DNA of 64,000 nucleotides from Allium sativum (Eukaryota; Streptophyta; Magnoliopsida; Asparagales; Amaryllidaceae), in NCBI GenBank assembly GCA_030737875.1, contig CM060922.1, positions 760,193,603 through 760,257,602 on the forward strand. Reading direction: 5' to 3'. A program made the translations under genes and the position numbers. Below, in pieces: positions 11,975 through 25,400 of the stretch; the first letter of the stretch is position 1; each line of letters starts with the position of its first letter. The notes beneath the pieces are model-generated. The model was not told the origin of the DNA and made no database searches. It saw only the letters and a program-made list of their open reading frames with translations.

Positions 11975-14183
11975 TGTAACAACCACAATTTTAAGTGTAT
12001 TTTATTTAATAATTTAATTTAATTTAATTTTTTTGGATTTCTTTTCCTTTTATACCGTCTATTATTTATTTGATTTGCATATCATTTGTTAAACATACAT
12101 TGCCTAATCTAGTAATTAAATAATGTTAAAATTTGAGAAAATATATTCAATTTTCTTGTCGTTGCCCTTTTTGACTCGTATTTAATTTTCCAATAATTCG
12201 TTTGAATTCATACCATATCCATGCACTTCTGTTCATTTACACGTCATTTTCCATTTTCGAAATTAAACAATGAAACGTTTGTTTGCCTGAAATTAATCCA
12301 TACCACATCCGTTTGTTCACATTTAATTCCCATTCTTTATTTTTTCTGTTGCCAAAACCGTTCGTTCCTTTGAATTTAATATTTATATTTTCTTTTGATT
12401 GTAATCAATGTTTACCTTTTTTAAATCTTAACATCCATTTATTAGTATTATTCATTTCCTTGTACGATCGTTATTTTGAAAATTTAAACCATTCATCTCC
12501 CTTCATTCATTTTCCTTTTGTTCCCTAGATTTGCGAAAAATATATTTTTATTTCGTTTTCTTAAACATTTTCTTTCCATTAGTAAACACGTCCGTTTGTT
12601 ATTTTTTGAAATCAAATGTTTGTTTGCTTCACAGGGAAGTTTCAAAATTTATATTTATGACGTACCTTTTATTTCGCCAATAACTGCTCTTTCATTGAAA
12701 ATTTATATGTCTCCAAACAATGCCTTTCTAACCACTCATTGCTATTGGCCTCTTGCCTTTTAATTATACAAACCATTATATTCTTTCCAATACCACGTGT
12801 ATTCTCTCTCCAGTTTTGTTCCTCTTCTCTATATTATAAATTGTGTGTCTCTTTCTTCTGTTCACAAAGTCTCTCCTCATGTCCATTGACTACTGTAAAC
12901 ATTTTCTCTCCAAATACTAATATCTCAACCCCTTTCTCTTGTTCAAACAACCCTCTCTTTAATTCCTTTGATAGCTGAAATGTTTCTTCCTACTGTAAAC
13001 CTCCTGCTCACCTACTTCTCGACCTTCCTCCACCCATTTCAAATAAAAGAAAAGAGCGCCAACATAAGCTAGTGTGAGGAAGATATACATGAGTTTCTGG
13101 GTAGAAGTAGCGCGCATCGTCCGTGAAGTCGCACAAGTTAAATTTTCAATTGTCGGCAGTTGATAAGGAAGCAATTTAACGGTGAACAATTTGGAAAGCA
13201 ATATTTGGTGAGAACTTTTACACTGATTTTAAGGGCTAGTTAATTATTGATTAATTTTTATGCACTCAGTTGATTATATATTGACTTATTGTTGATTATT
13301 TGGGTTAATGATTTAGTTTAATGATGATTAAAATGGAAAAGGTTCGATCTTTAAGTAGAATTGGTGTAGTCACTTAAGTATGTGAGAACATTTATTTTAA
13401 CTTATTTTAATAAGTAGAAATGTTAAAATTGTTAGTAGTTGACTAGTTAATAATTTTGGAGTTCATATTGATGGTTGCCATTGTTGTGATGATTTGAATG
13501 GACGTTTGTGCAAGTTAAAAACACTAAAACACTAAGCGTTATTTAATGTGACACTTGCGCACAAACTTGATGGTTGTTTAAAATTTCCAAATGTTGATGG
13601 ACTGACTAGTGTTCAATATGTATTGATTTTTTTGTATCACACATTAGGTTGTGGAGATATATGGGTAGTCGATTTAAATCTCCTTCTCATATGAATGATG
13701 ATTATTTAATATAATATAATATAATAAAAAATTAAAGTAAATTTTGAACGTAAATCTTTAAATAAATTTGAAATTAAATGGTTTACATAAAGACGAAATA
13801 ACTTTTTTTGAAATGTCTACGATTTGGTTTTGAACCTTCTAGATTGAAACAAGTTTTCAAATTTAGTTAAAGGAAAATTTGTTTTTTTTTTGAATTACAT
13901 TAGTTACGTAAACATTTGGCTTCATTATAGTTATCCATAAGCCTTGAAATTTTAATAATAGAAAATTAATTTGGGTATGTAACCAAATGTTAGTTTTAAA
14001 CGCACTGGGTTCATTTTAAAGACCATTTTTAAGTTCTTGAAATGATTAAACAAAGTTTGGTAATATTACATTGACCTTCCAAGAAAATTTAAATAACGGT
14101 TTAATGGAAGTTATGTAAACTTTTATTATGACTTTAAAGAGGATTGGGGAATTTATGTTTGATCCGTTATCGAATAATATACA

Positions 14184-14219
<36 letters not shown>

Positions 14220-14255
14220 TATATATATTAATGACATTTCTTCTAATAACACATA
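11975..14255 (+). repeat. 3' LTR of element B, first part
   Basis: It starts TGTAACAACCACAATTTT. The first 0.9 kb are pyrimidine-rich on the plus strand and have no counterpart in the window because the other LTR is truncated. From 12890 it matches 8033 onward. It is interrupted at 14255 by element R. A (CATA)n/(AT)n tract lies at 14179-14229. Confidence 0.85.
14179..14229. repeat. (CATA)n followed by (AT)n microsatellite
   Basis: About eight ATAC units run into an AT run. The equivalent site in the 5' LTR (9296-9316) has only the AT run, so the ATAC tract expanded in this copy. Confidence 0.9.
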
Positions 14256-15504
14256 TGTAACACCCCACGTTCATTAATGTCACTCTCAAAGGGAATGTAT
14301 TAACTTTCATGGAGTTTTATTGGTGTATAGAACAGAATATAACAAGACAGATACATATATTGGTACTTGAAAAATTAAAAAAACTTTTATTGTAGCGGAG
14401 AAATAGTTTGGTTACAACATCAAAAACCAACAATAAAACCAAATACACTTAATATCCATCTTGACAAATTGTTTTCTGAGTACATAAAGTAAAAAAGCAT
14501 AACCCCAACATAAGTAGCCATAAAAGAGATAAGCTAAACTTTACTTTCAGCAATCCAAGCACTTCCAAAAGAGAGAGAAATTGGTCCAAATCAAGCTCCA
14601 CTAGCGCTAGTCCCACCCTGAGAACCCCGGGGAGGGGGGGGGGGAGAAGGAAGAAAAGAGACGAAAACAAAGGGGGTCAGACATAAAGTCTGGCGAGTCC
14701 AATAACTTTAACAATATAATTATTAAAGTAATTAGGATAAGGCATAAACTGGTAAAACAAGGAATAACTATGAAGAAAATGGGAAAGACAAAACAAACAA
14801 GAGGAATATGCTGGTGTTAATCGCGCTCCTAATCACTATAGGATAATTACTATACTGCACCATTACTAGTCACGGTAAAAGTTGATCCCGCATACTGAAC
14901 ATAATAATCATTATAATGATAACGGTAGTTCCGTGTACCCCTAGATGTCTTCATAGGTGCCGCCTGCCCCTATCTCCACTAGTTGTACCCACTACCCCCA
15001 TGCGATTGGCTCCCTAACTCGTAGATACCCATGCTGGTCCCACAGTGGGGTGTATCACTCTCCAAAGTGGCAACTCGATACCACTAAAGATGCACGACTT
15101 ATATCTACACGATGCAACAATGTCTTACCTACCAGCCCGGGCCCACGCACGCACATGACCCCGTTGGACTTGCGTTGCCACCGCTAACCCGTTTTGGCCT
15201 CTTACAATCAAACCCAGTAAGCGTGTCCCGTCCTCAGCCTAGCTCGAGCTCACAAAGATACTTAATGGGTTACTGGTTTGAAAAGGGTCCCTATACTTGA
15301 CACAAGTTTTCCACCTATGCTTGGTCCCCACTAGGATTTCCCACTTAACCCCTTCTTATTCATGTCTTTTTACATGTTTCAACTTGGTTAAGTGTTTCTA
15401 ATCATATTTCACATGTCACCCATGCTACCCACTTAACCCCCATGTCCCACCAATGTTTATCTTGGTTAAGTGTTACTTAATTCATTATAATCGTAACCTT
15501 GTAA

Positions 15505-15719
15505 GACCTCCCACATTAGACGACTGTTTGCGGTTGCTGGATTTGCCGGGCAGGTCCGGGCAGTCTTATATCGCAAACGAGTCTAACCTCGTGTCTTTAC
15601 AATTGTTACGCATTTAATTTATGCCTTCGACCTCTCACATTAGACTACCGTTTGTGGTTGCTGGATTTGCCGGGCGGGTCCGGGCAGTCTTATACCACAA
15701 ACGAGTCTAACCTCGTGTC
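15505..15719 (-). repeat. Tandem pair of hairpin modules, left LTR of R
   Basis: Modules 15505-15595 and 15629-15719. Arms in the first: GTTTGCGGT against a TCGCAAAC arm, with outer TTAGAC/GTCTAA. In the second: CGTTTGTGGT/ACCACAAACG with TTAGACT/AGTCTAA. The loop contains TGCTGGATTTGCCGGGC and GGTCCGGGCAG. Confidence 0.85.
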
Positions 15720-16187
15720 TTAGGCGTTTATTATTACACATAATTATTTCACCCCAATATGAATTAATTATCCCTATTAAAATTGTCAATAATTTCCAAA
15801 TTAATCTATGTCCATAATTGTCACCTAAATTATGTCCATAGTTTTCAGGTATATAAATTATACCAATTAGTGTCTCAAATTAATTATATGCCTTTAAAGC
15901 CATTTTATGCCAATTCACAATATGTATATTTAATATTTTCCCATTCCCCACGCCGTTCATACATTTAATATGAAAGGTGTTAGACTCGCAAATAGTCTAA
16001 CTCATAAAAAGAAAAGAAACATCACAACTTGCATAACACATAAAATAGATCTAACTTGCGAATAAGAATTATAACATAAGTTTGCATAGCCAATAACTTG
16101 CATAGGCAATGGACATATAGCACATAAATTTGCATAAACTATGTACTGCCATGGATCTAAATATAGATCTAAACATGAAATTGTGAA

Positions 16188-16285
16188 CTTGCATATATGA
16201 ATATGGTTTTCACCTAAACTTGCATATGTGAATATGGTTTTCACCTAAACTTGCATATGTGAATATGGTTTTCACCTAAACTTGC
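16188..16285 (-). repeat. Three ~32-bp direct repeats in the R LTR
   Basis: Units share GAATATGGTTTTCACCTAAA followed by CTTGCATATGT. The same array with small changes is at about 24408-24496 in the other LTR. Confidence 0.85.
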
Positions 16286-16831
16286 ACATGAATTTAAACA
16301 TGTAAATTAGTATCAAATGTTTTACATATAAACTCGCATATATATATATATATATATATATACTTGATTCACATATAAACTTGTGTATAATTCACATACA
16401 GACTTGCATAAGATTCACATACAAACTAGCATATGATTTACATCCAAACTTGCATATAAACTGATGTCATAAAAATGAATCAAGTTAAACATATGTGATT
16501 GGACATATGGAATAGATCTACTAACATAAGTTAACAAAACTGTCATATGTTCACAAACAGACGATAACAAAATTAAGTAACGTCACATGATTCAACAGGC
16601 ATGTTCTCATAATCCAAATTTATAACACATCATAATTAGTTTATTAATTATTTTGTGAAAGAAATTGTACTCACAAAGATGGATTAGAGAAGAGAATAAT
16701 TCGTTCGTTGTTTGTATTAGAATCCTGACTTGAAATTCCTAAGCTTTAAGAAGAAGAAGAACTATTCCAGCAGCAGCATGGAGGCCAAGAGATTAATTTA
16801 GTTTAGGTTTAGAGCCTAAGTCTATGCGTGC

Positions 16832-16838
16832 TTATATA
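16832..16838 (-). promoter_or_regulatory. TATA box of R 3' LTR
   Basis: TATATAA on the minus strand, about 480 bp inside the LTR from its U3 end, in the same position as the TATA boxes of the other LTRs. The 5' LTR copy is at 25045-25051. Confidence 0.55.
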
Positions 16839-16987
16839 GAAGTTTAGATCAATATAAGCCGTTAGATTATCATAGGAGCAATCAGAACCATTCAGACCAA
16901 TTAGAGCCATCCGGAAACCGCCATTTAAGCCCTAGTGACTCATCCACAAGTCATAAATCGTCACAGTTCAGATTTTCCCGAGGGGGT

Positions 16988-17040
16988 AGGTCGACCTGTA
17001 TAGGGGAGGTCGACCCACTGGTCGACCCCTTGGTCGACCT
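16988..17040. repeat. GGTCGACC array in U3 of R (left LTR)
   Basis: Four GGTCGACC-type palindromes in about 50 bp. Three or so remain at the same place in the other LTR (25199-25255). Confidence 0.7.
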
Positions 17041-17314
17041 GGCCTGGGGCGGGAAAAATCTCGCCCAGCCGCTTCTTTGTTTGAATTCGAATTTTGAATT
17101 TAAATCCAAGCTGTTTTAATTTATTTAAATTCCTGAAACTTCTGAGGGTCATAACTTCCTCATATGAAGTCCGATTTACGAAAACTTAGACTCTATTCCA
17201 AGCAGAATTTCGAGACGAACGCAATGGCGTAACCCATTTCCCTTAATTCTTCGCTTAAAAATTAAATGTTATTAAAATTGTTAATTTTAATATTTAAAAT
17301 TATGGGGTGTTACA

Positions 17315-17939
17315 TTCTCCCCTCCTTCAAGGATTTCGCCCCCGAAATCTACATGTTAAGGAGAATGTATATCCTAACATCCAATCATCCATCTACTCAA
17401 CCATCAACCACAGGCATCCATTGTCCTTACAACATTTCTAATGTCGTATGAACATATGCAAAAAGTGTGTGTATATGTTCCTTATCCAATGCAAAATCAG
17501 GCGGTCTACTGATTCAGTTGACCTCCTTAATGCCAATCATGATAGTGCCATGCATCCATTGTGTATGCGAAAGAATCCTAACGATACATATTATTTCTAC
17601 ATGTGTGCCCAATCATTCATCAAAATGCAGCATCCATATGATAACACAACCATTATACATCCATTAATTTAAATATGCACACATATTTATATGCAATATG
17701 AAAGTGATTGAGCCGATCTAGTGCCTAATGTGTGTGTACATGCATCCACGAGCAACCACTTGCATCCATTTGCATCCACCAAACATAACATGTCTCAAAC
17801 ACATGTTTACAACCATAGGGGTTTTCCTAACTAAAGATCGAACATATCATCGTAAAGATATATTAAACGATAAGACAAGTATCAACAAAGTGGTAGAAAA
17901 AGGAGAAGTTAAAAACATACCCTCAAAAAGGAAAGGGTA
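17315..17939 (-). other. PPT and 3' untranslated region of element R
   Basis: On the minus strand: pol tail, conserved CATATTGCATATAAAT block, the near-palindrome (17503-17523), the GATTTCG/CGAAATC hairpin with a GGGG loop (17332-17349), and the GGAGGGGAGAA polypurine tract (17315-17325) abutting the LTR. No coding seen; the small plus-strand frames are chance. Confidence 0.8.
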
Positions 17940-20900
17940 CAACGTACGCATCTTGTCTTCCGTCTCCCAAGTCGCGTCTCCTTGATCATCTCCCCATTGC
18001 ACTTTAACCAACCTTACCTCTTTGTTGCGTAGCTTTTTGACCTCCGATCCGAGAATGCGTGTAAGAGCTCATCTAACCGTGGCATTTCATTCTACTTCCA
18101 CTTATTTGAGCGTGCTCGGCTCCACCACTTCCGCTGTATCATGTAAACACTTACGCAAATGCGAAATGTGAAACACGTCATGAACACCATTGAGCTTCTC
18201 TGGCAACTTTACTCTATACGCCATTTGCCCAATCCTCTCTGTAATTGGAAAAGGTCCTACGAACCTTGGTGCCAACTTCCCTACTGATCCAAAACGGACT
18301 ACGTTTCTCAACGGTGACACCTTAATAAAAACCATGTCCCCAACATCGAACTTAAGATCGGTTCGTCTCTTATTAGCATATGACTTCTGTCGGTCCTGCG
18401 CCGTCTTCATTCGCTGTCGAATCAAGTCTATCTTCTCCGAAGTCTCCCTAATCATGTCGGGTCCAAACAAAACCTTATCCGTAGATTCCCACCAACAAGT
18501 AGGTGATCGGCATGGTCGTCCATAAAGAGCCTCAAAAGGTGCCATGCCAATGCTAGCCTGAAAACTGTTATTATAGGCGAACTCCACTAATGGGAGATGT
18601 TCTTCCCATGTTCCTCCAAAGTCTAAGATGCATAGCCTCAAAAGATCTTCTAGAATCCGATTTACTCTCTCGGTCTGGCCGTCCATCTGAGGGTGGTAAG
18701 CGGTACTTATGCACAATTGTGTTCCAACCGCCTCTTGTAAGCTCTTCCAAAACTCGCTAGTGAAAATGTGATCTCTATTGCTCACAATGCTAGAGGGTAT
18801 GCCGTGCAGACGAACCATCTCTCGAAGGTAAACAAATGCTAACCATGCGGCGGTCCTCCTACTTTTAACGGGAATAAAATGGGAACTTTTGGTAAGTCTG
18901 TCTACAACTACCCAAATCCCTGTATTACCCTTCCTTGATCTTGGCAACCCGTCTACAAAATCCATGGAAACACTTTCCCATTTCCACAGCGGAATCTCTA
19001 AAGGGTGGTGCAAACCACTGGGTTTCTTTTGCTCCGCCTTGACTTGCTGGCACACTAAGCATCTAGAAACGAACTCAGCCACGTCCTTCTTCATTCCAGC
19101 CCAAAAGAAAACTCGCTTCATATCCCTATACATCTTGTCACCACCGGGATGTATGGTCATCTTAGAGCGATGTGAGTCTTCAAGAATTATCTTCCTCATG
19201 CTCTCGTCTTGTGGCACGCAAAGTCTCCTATCTCTATGCAACCATCCTCTCTCATCTATATCATATCCATTAAGTTGACTCGAAGACTCCCCTCCTATAA
19301 GCTTGCCTACTATTTCAACCAACTGTGGGCCATCTCGCTGTGCCTCTCCAACCCGACACAAAAGTGTAGGTTGTACCTCTAGCGATGCCAACAATCCGGG
19401 TACATAATCGACAGAGGGTCTGAAGTCAAAGGTAGATATATACTCCAAACTTTGCCACTCTACGAATAAAGGACTCAAAGTCAACCTCTTTCTACATAAG
19501 GCGCCAGCTACAACGTTACCCTTGCCAGGGGTATATGCGATCTCAAAATCGTAGGATGCCAAAAACTCCATCCACCTCTATTGCCTCAAGTTTAGATCTT
19601 TCTGAGAGAACAAGTACTTTAGCGACTTATGGTCTGTATACAACTCAAACTTCTCGCCAAGAAAATAATGACACCATGACTTAAGCGCAAAAACTATGGC
19701 AGCCAACTCTAAGTCGTGGGTAGGGTAATTCTTCTCGTGGACTTTCAACTGCCTTCCACCATAGCATATCACCCTTCCCTCTTGCATTAAAACTGTGCCA
19801 AGCCCTGTCCCGCAAGCATCGGTATATACTGTGAATGGCTTACTCCCATCTGGAAAAACTAAAACTGGAGCTATCGTCAAAGCCCTCTTCAAACGTTGGA
19901 AAGCATCGTCATAGTCAGCATCCCAAGCAAAAGTCAAGTTCTTCTTCGTTAACCGAGTAAGTGGGGCTGATATCTTCACGAAGTCCTGAATGAACTTCCT
20001 ATAATAACCAGCCATCCCTAAAAAGCTTCTTACTTCTGTTGCGTTCTTAGGAATCTTCCAATCTTGGATTGCCACCACTTTGCGGGATCCACAACTATCC
20101 CTTCCTTAGAGACCACGTGTCCTAAGAACCTCACTTCTTTTCTCCAAAAATGGCATTTGGAGAACTTAGCTTTGAGTTGATGCGCTTGTAGGGTCTCTAA
20201 GACTTTCCTAAGATGTAGGGCATGCTCTTCCTCGCTTGTAGAGAAGATCAGGATAATGTCCACAAAGACTACTACAAACTTGTTTAGAAACTCCCTAAAC
20301 ACCCTACTCATTAAGTCAACGAAGTATGCGGGTGCATTCGTCAAACCAAAAGGCATGATGAGCCACTCGAAGGAGCCATCAGGAGTTCTAAATGCAGACT
20401 TATCTATGCTGTCTTCAGCCACCTTTAGCTGATGAAATCCTGTAGCCAAATCTAGCTGCGAGAAAACCGAAGCACCAACTAACTGATTGAATAAATCATC
20501 TATCCTTGGCAATGGGTGTCTGTTCTTCTTTGTGAGCTTATTCAGCTCTCTATAGTCCACTCACAATCTAAGTGAACCATCCGCGTTCGTAGCAAAAACA
20601 ATTGGAGCGCCCCATTCCGAAATACTTCTTCTTATGAACCCCTTCTCAAGTAACTCTTTCACTTGCTTACTGAGTTCTCTTCTCTCCCTCGGAGCCATGT
20701 GGCGCACTGGTAATGCAACTGGCTTTGCATTATCTACTAGATATATTCGAAAGTCTATCTCGTGCCTCGGGGGTAAACCCCGAACTTCATCAAAGACGTC
20801 ACCATATTCACGGATCACACGAACGGATTCCAAGTCATCATTGGATGCATCAAGAGATTCTAGGTAACTAAGCATCACCGGACCTCTGGGGTCACAAGAA

Positions 20901-21267
20901 ATATCAAGGGTCTTGCCACAACGAGTCAACAATCTAACTACCCTTCTTTTACAATCTAGGATGGCACCGTATCTAGCTAGCTGATTCATGTCTAGAATCA
21001 AGCCGTAGCCCATGAAGCCAAGAACGAAGGCGTTGCATTCAAACCCAACGCCCAAGATAGACACTCTCAAATCCCGACAAATCGTTGAAAGATGAGCCGA
21101 ACCACCAATAGGATTTGAGACTACTATGGGATCCGTAACTAGACTAGTATTTAGGAGCAGTGTTTCAACTAACGAAGCAGATACAAACGAGTGTGAAGCG
21201 CCAGAATCAAACAAAGTACGAACATGATGACCAAACAGAAAAACCAAACTTTCAACAGAAATGTTTC
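17940..21267 (-). pseudogene. pol: pol of element R: protease, RT, RNase H, integrase, chromodomain (broken)
   Basis: Protease has [10 protein letters not shown] (about 21179-21211). RT is interrupted by TGA at 20561-20563, and its catalytic VDD reads VDI, so polymerase activity is lost. A one-base deletion near 20080 shifts the frame before RNase H ([17 protein letters not shown]). A CAG to TAG change at about 19575 separates RNase H from integrase. Integrase keeps the HHCC zinc region (HRSKMTIHPGG, CLVCQQVKAEQ), but the SDRD motif reads SNRD, removing the aligned catalytic Asp; GQTERVN is intact. A TAA at 18099-18101 cuts off the chromodomain, whose KKLRNKE and KVQWGDD..ATWE blocks remain readable to about 17940. 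Confidence 0.92.
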
Positions 21268-22272
21268 TACCTCTCTCCTGTCTTGGTGCCATGAGAGCAT
21301 GAACCTGCCCTCTTGCCTGCCCTGGTGCCATGAGAGCCTGAACCTGCCCTCCAGAAGTAGACCTTATCCTCTGCCCTTGCCCTTGTCTTCTCAGGCAGTC
21401 TTTAATCAGATGTCCTGCCTCACCACAGTTGAAAAAACCAGTCTTCTTCTTCTTCCTACAGTCCTTGCTCAGATGGCCTGGTGTTCCACAATTAAAGCAC
21501 CTTTTCTTTCCTTTTCTATTGTTATCCTTACCACCTTTCTTAGGTTGCTGCTGTGACTTCTTTTGTTCCCCTTTCTTTTCCGGTGCCTTATTAGCATTAG
21601 TGCCTTTCTCCTCTTCATGCATAAGCGCCATGTCAACCAGTTTCTCAAAGGTAGCCCCCATAGGAATGTGGGCCATAGCCAACCCATGTAGCGGCTCATT
21701 CAAGCCTTTAAGGAATTTTAGGGCCTTCTTTCTAGGTGTGTTCACCAAGTCTAAGCCAAATCTCACCAACTGATTGAACTTGTTGACGTACTCCTTTACT
21801 GATAAATTCCCCTGCTTCAACGCCAAGAACCTCTCCATGTATAAATTCTCTTCTGCTCGTAAGAGAAATTTCATCTCGAACCTATGAAAGAAATCCATCT
21901 ATGTCTCCACTGGACAGTCTCCATTCATGACCTCCCACCAAACGAGGCTTCGTCCTTCATTAACCAAGCAGCTAATTGGACCTTCCTTCCATCTTCTATC
22001 TCGAAGATACCAAACAAATCTTCTACCTCCTTAAGCCAATTTCGAGCTTCAACAAACGTCTCTGACCCGTGAAAAGGTTTCCCGCCCATTGCCCGGAAGT
22101 CTTTGCATATCTTCGAAAAAGTATCAACGTGGGAAGATGGAGGAGGAGGAGCGGCTGAAGCTGAGGGAGGAGGAACGTCTACTGGGCCTGTGGCGGTGGC
22201 CCTAGCCTCCAGATACCTTCTGAACCAGGTTGGTATCGGTATGCCCTCGGGTATCTCGGGTACCCCAGACTT
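21268..22272 (-). pseudogene. gag: gag of element R (broken, start codon lost)
   Basis: The codon aligned with the gag start in A and C is AAG instead of ATG (22270-22272), preceded by the same TTCAGC. The capsid part has FSKICKDFRAMGG, EARNWLK and KDEASF, then a lost T near 21941 shifts the frame. At the Trp codon shared with A the sequence reads TAG (about 21899-21901), and element C has TAG at that codon too. The C-terminal part from 21898 includes [14 protein letters not shown], a basic Gln/Lys-rich linker, one intact CCHC knuckle and a second knuckle whose first Cys is Phe. Confidence 0.9.
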
Positions 22273-22479
22273 GCTGAATGGAAAAATGAAGAGATTAAAA
22301 ACAGAGAATCGAAGGAAAGATATATGGCTCTTGGGGGTTATTTTTTTTAAACAAACTTTTCTCTTGAAAATACTCTCCTTGAAACCTATTTTTGAAAGTA
22401 TTTCTTTATAATATGCTTTTGAAAAACAGTTTTTCAAAATCCCTTATCTGTTCTGGTAACCTTCAGTTCTGATACCACG
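22273..22479 (-). other. Leader and primer-binding site of element R
   Basis: TGGTATCAGAAC at 22466-22477 (minus strand), two bases from the LTR, matches the 3' end of initiator-Met tRNA with one mismatch. The rest is an untranslated leader rich in TTTTGAAA-type sequence, as in C, ending in a pyrimidine tract and CAGC before gag. Confidence 0.85.
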
Positions 22480-25400
22480 TGTAACACCCCACGTTCATTA
22501 ATGTCACTCTCAAAGGGAATGCATTAACTTTCATGGAGTATTATTGGTGTATAGAACAGAATATAACAAGATAGATACATATATTGGTACTTGAAAATTT
22601 AAAACAACTTTTATTGCAGTAGAGAAATAGTTTGGTTACAACAACATCAAAAACCAACAATAAAACCAAATACACTTAATATCCATCTTGACAAATTATT
22701 TTCTGAGTGCATAAAGTAAAAAGAAAAACCCCAACATAAGTAGCCATAAAAGAGATAAGCTGAACTTTACTTTCAGCAATCCAAGCACTTCCAAAAGAGA
22801 GAGAAAGAGGTCCAAATCAAGCTCCACTAGCACTAGTCCCACCCTGAGAACCTGGGGGGAGGAAGAAAAGAGGCGAAAACAAAGGGGGTCAGACATAAAG
22901 TCTGGCGAGTCCAATAACTTTAACAATATAATTATTAAAGTAATTAGGATAAGGCATAAACTGGTAAAACAAGGAATGACTGTGAAGTAAATGGGCAAGA
23001 CAAAACAAACAAGAGGAATATGCTGGCGTTAATCGCGCTCCAAATCACTATAGGATAATTACTATACTGCACCATTACTAGTCACCCTAAAAGTTGATCC
23101 CGCCTACTGAACATAATAATCATAATAATGATAATGGTAGTTCCATGTACCCTTAGCTGTCTTCATAGGTGCCGCCTGCCCCTATCTCCACTAGTTGTAC
23201 CCACTACCCCCATGCGATCGGCTCCCTAACTCGTAGATACCCGTGTTGGTCCCACAGTGGGGCGTATCACTCCCCAAAGTGGCAACCCGATACCACTAAA
23301 GATGCACGGCTTATATCTACACGATGCAACAACGTCTTACCTACCAGCCCAGGCCCACGCATGCACATGACCCCATTGGACTTGCGTTGCCACCGCTAAT
23401 CCGTTTTGACCTCTTACAATCAAACCCAGTAAGTGTGTCCCGCCCTCGACCTAGCTCGAGCTCACAAAGATACTTAATAGGTTACTGGTTTGAAAAGGGT
23501 CCCTATACTTGACACAAGCTTTCCACCTATGCTTGGTCCCCACTAGGATTTCCCACTTAACCCCTTCTTATTCATGTCTTTTTATATGTTTCAACTTGGT
23601 TAAGTGTTTCTAATCGTATTTCACATGTCACCCATGTTACCTACTTAACCCCCATGTCCCACAACATGTTTATCTTGGTTAAGTGTTACTTAATTCATTA
23701 TAACCGTAACCTTGTAAGACCTCCCACATTAGACTACCGTTTGCGGTTGCTGGATTTGCCGGGTGGGTCCGGGCAGTCTTATACCGCAAACGAGTCTAAC
23801 CTCGTGTCTTTACAATTGTTACGCATTTAATTTATGCCTTCGACCTCTCACATTAGACTACCGTTTGTGGTTGTTGGATTTGTCGGGCGGGTCCGGGCAG
23901 TCTTATACCACAAACGAGTCTAACCTCGTGTCTTAGGCATTTATTATTACACATAATTATTTCACCCCAATATGAATTAATTATCCCTATTCAAATTGCC
24001 AATAATTTCCAAATTAATCTATGTCCATAATTGTCACCTAAATTATGTCCATAGTATTCACGTATATAAATTATACCAATTAGTGTCTCAAATTAATTAT
24101 ATGCCTTTAAAGCCATTTTATGCCAATTCAGAATATGTATATCTAATATTTTCCCATTGTCCCCACGCCGTTCGTACGTTTAATATGAAATATGTTAGAC
24201 TCGTAAATAGTCTAACTCATAAAAAGAAAAGAAACATCACAACTTGCATAACACATAAAATAGATCTAACTTGCGAATAAGAATTATAACATAAGTTTGC
24301 ATAGCCAATAACTTGCATAGGCAATGGACATATAGAACATAAATTTGCATAAGCTATGTAATGCCATGGATCTAAATATAGATCTAAACATGAAATTGTG
24401 AACTTGCATATATGAATATGGTTTTCACCTAAATTTTCATATGTGAATATGGTTTTCACCTAAACTTGCATATGTGAATATGGTTTTCACCTAAATTTGT
24501 ATATGAATTTAAACATGTAAACTAATATCACATGCTTTACATATAAACTCGCATATATATCTATATATATATACTTGATTCACATATAAACTTGTGTATA
24601 ATTCGCATACAGACTTGCATATGATTCACATACAAACTAGCATATGATTTACATCCAAACTTGCATATAAACCGATGTCATAAAATGAATCAAGTTAAAC
24701 ATATGTGATTGGACATATGGAATAGATCTTCTAACATAAGTTAAAAAAACTGTCATACGTTCACAAACAGACGTTAACAAAATTAAGTAACGTCACCTGA
24801 TTCAGCAGGCATGTTCTTATAATCAAAATTTAAAACTCGTCATAATTAGTTTATCAATTATTTTGTGAAAGAAATTGTACTCACAAAGATGAATTAGAGA
24901 AGAGAATAATTCGTTCGTCGTTTGTATTATAATCCTGACTTTTAATTCCTAAGCTTTAAGAAGAAGAAGAAGAACTGTTCCAGCAGCAGCATGGAGGCCA
25001 AGAGATTAATTTAATTTAGGTTTAGAGCCTAAGTCTATGCGTGCTTATATAGAAGTTCAGATCAATATAAGCCGTTAGATTATCATAGGAGCAATCAGAA
25101 CCATTCAGACCAATTAGAGCCATCCGGAAACTGCCACCTAAGCCCTAGTGACTCAGCCACAAGTCAGAAATTGTCACAGTTCTGATCTTCCCGAGGGGGT
25201 AGGTTGACCCCCAGGTCGACCTGTATAGGGGAGGTCGACCCCCTGGTCGACCTGGCCTGGGGCGCAAAAAATCCTGCCCAGCTCACTTCTTTGTTTGAAT
25301 TCGAATTTTGAATTTAAATCTGAGCTGTTTTAATTTATATAAATTCCTGAAACTTCTGAGGGTCGTAACTTCCTCATATGAAGACCGATTTACGAAAACT

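Larger units (their letters stand above)
14256..17314 (-). repeat. 3' LTR of element R (left end)
   Basis: Begins TGTAACACCCCACGTTC and ends GGGGTGTTACA on the plus strand. It holds the CAGAC hairpin (14678-14692), the hairpin module pair, three ~32-bp repeats (16188-16285), an AT microsatellite near 16339, a TATA box and a GGTCGACC array. No genes; small frames such as 14957-15187 recur in the other LTR and are LTR sequence. Confidence 0.95.

Noticed and set aside
12283..12978. Three short plus-strand frames rich in Phe and Leu
   Set aside because: They arise from the pyrimidine-rich start of the B LTR; no start context or domain.
14957..15187. 76-codon frame repeated at 23169, 41775 and 58701
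   Set aside because: Conserved DNA of the LTR next to the candidate donor; frames vary and no protein family is recognised.
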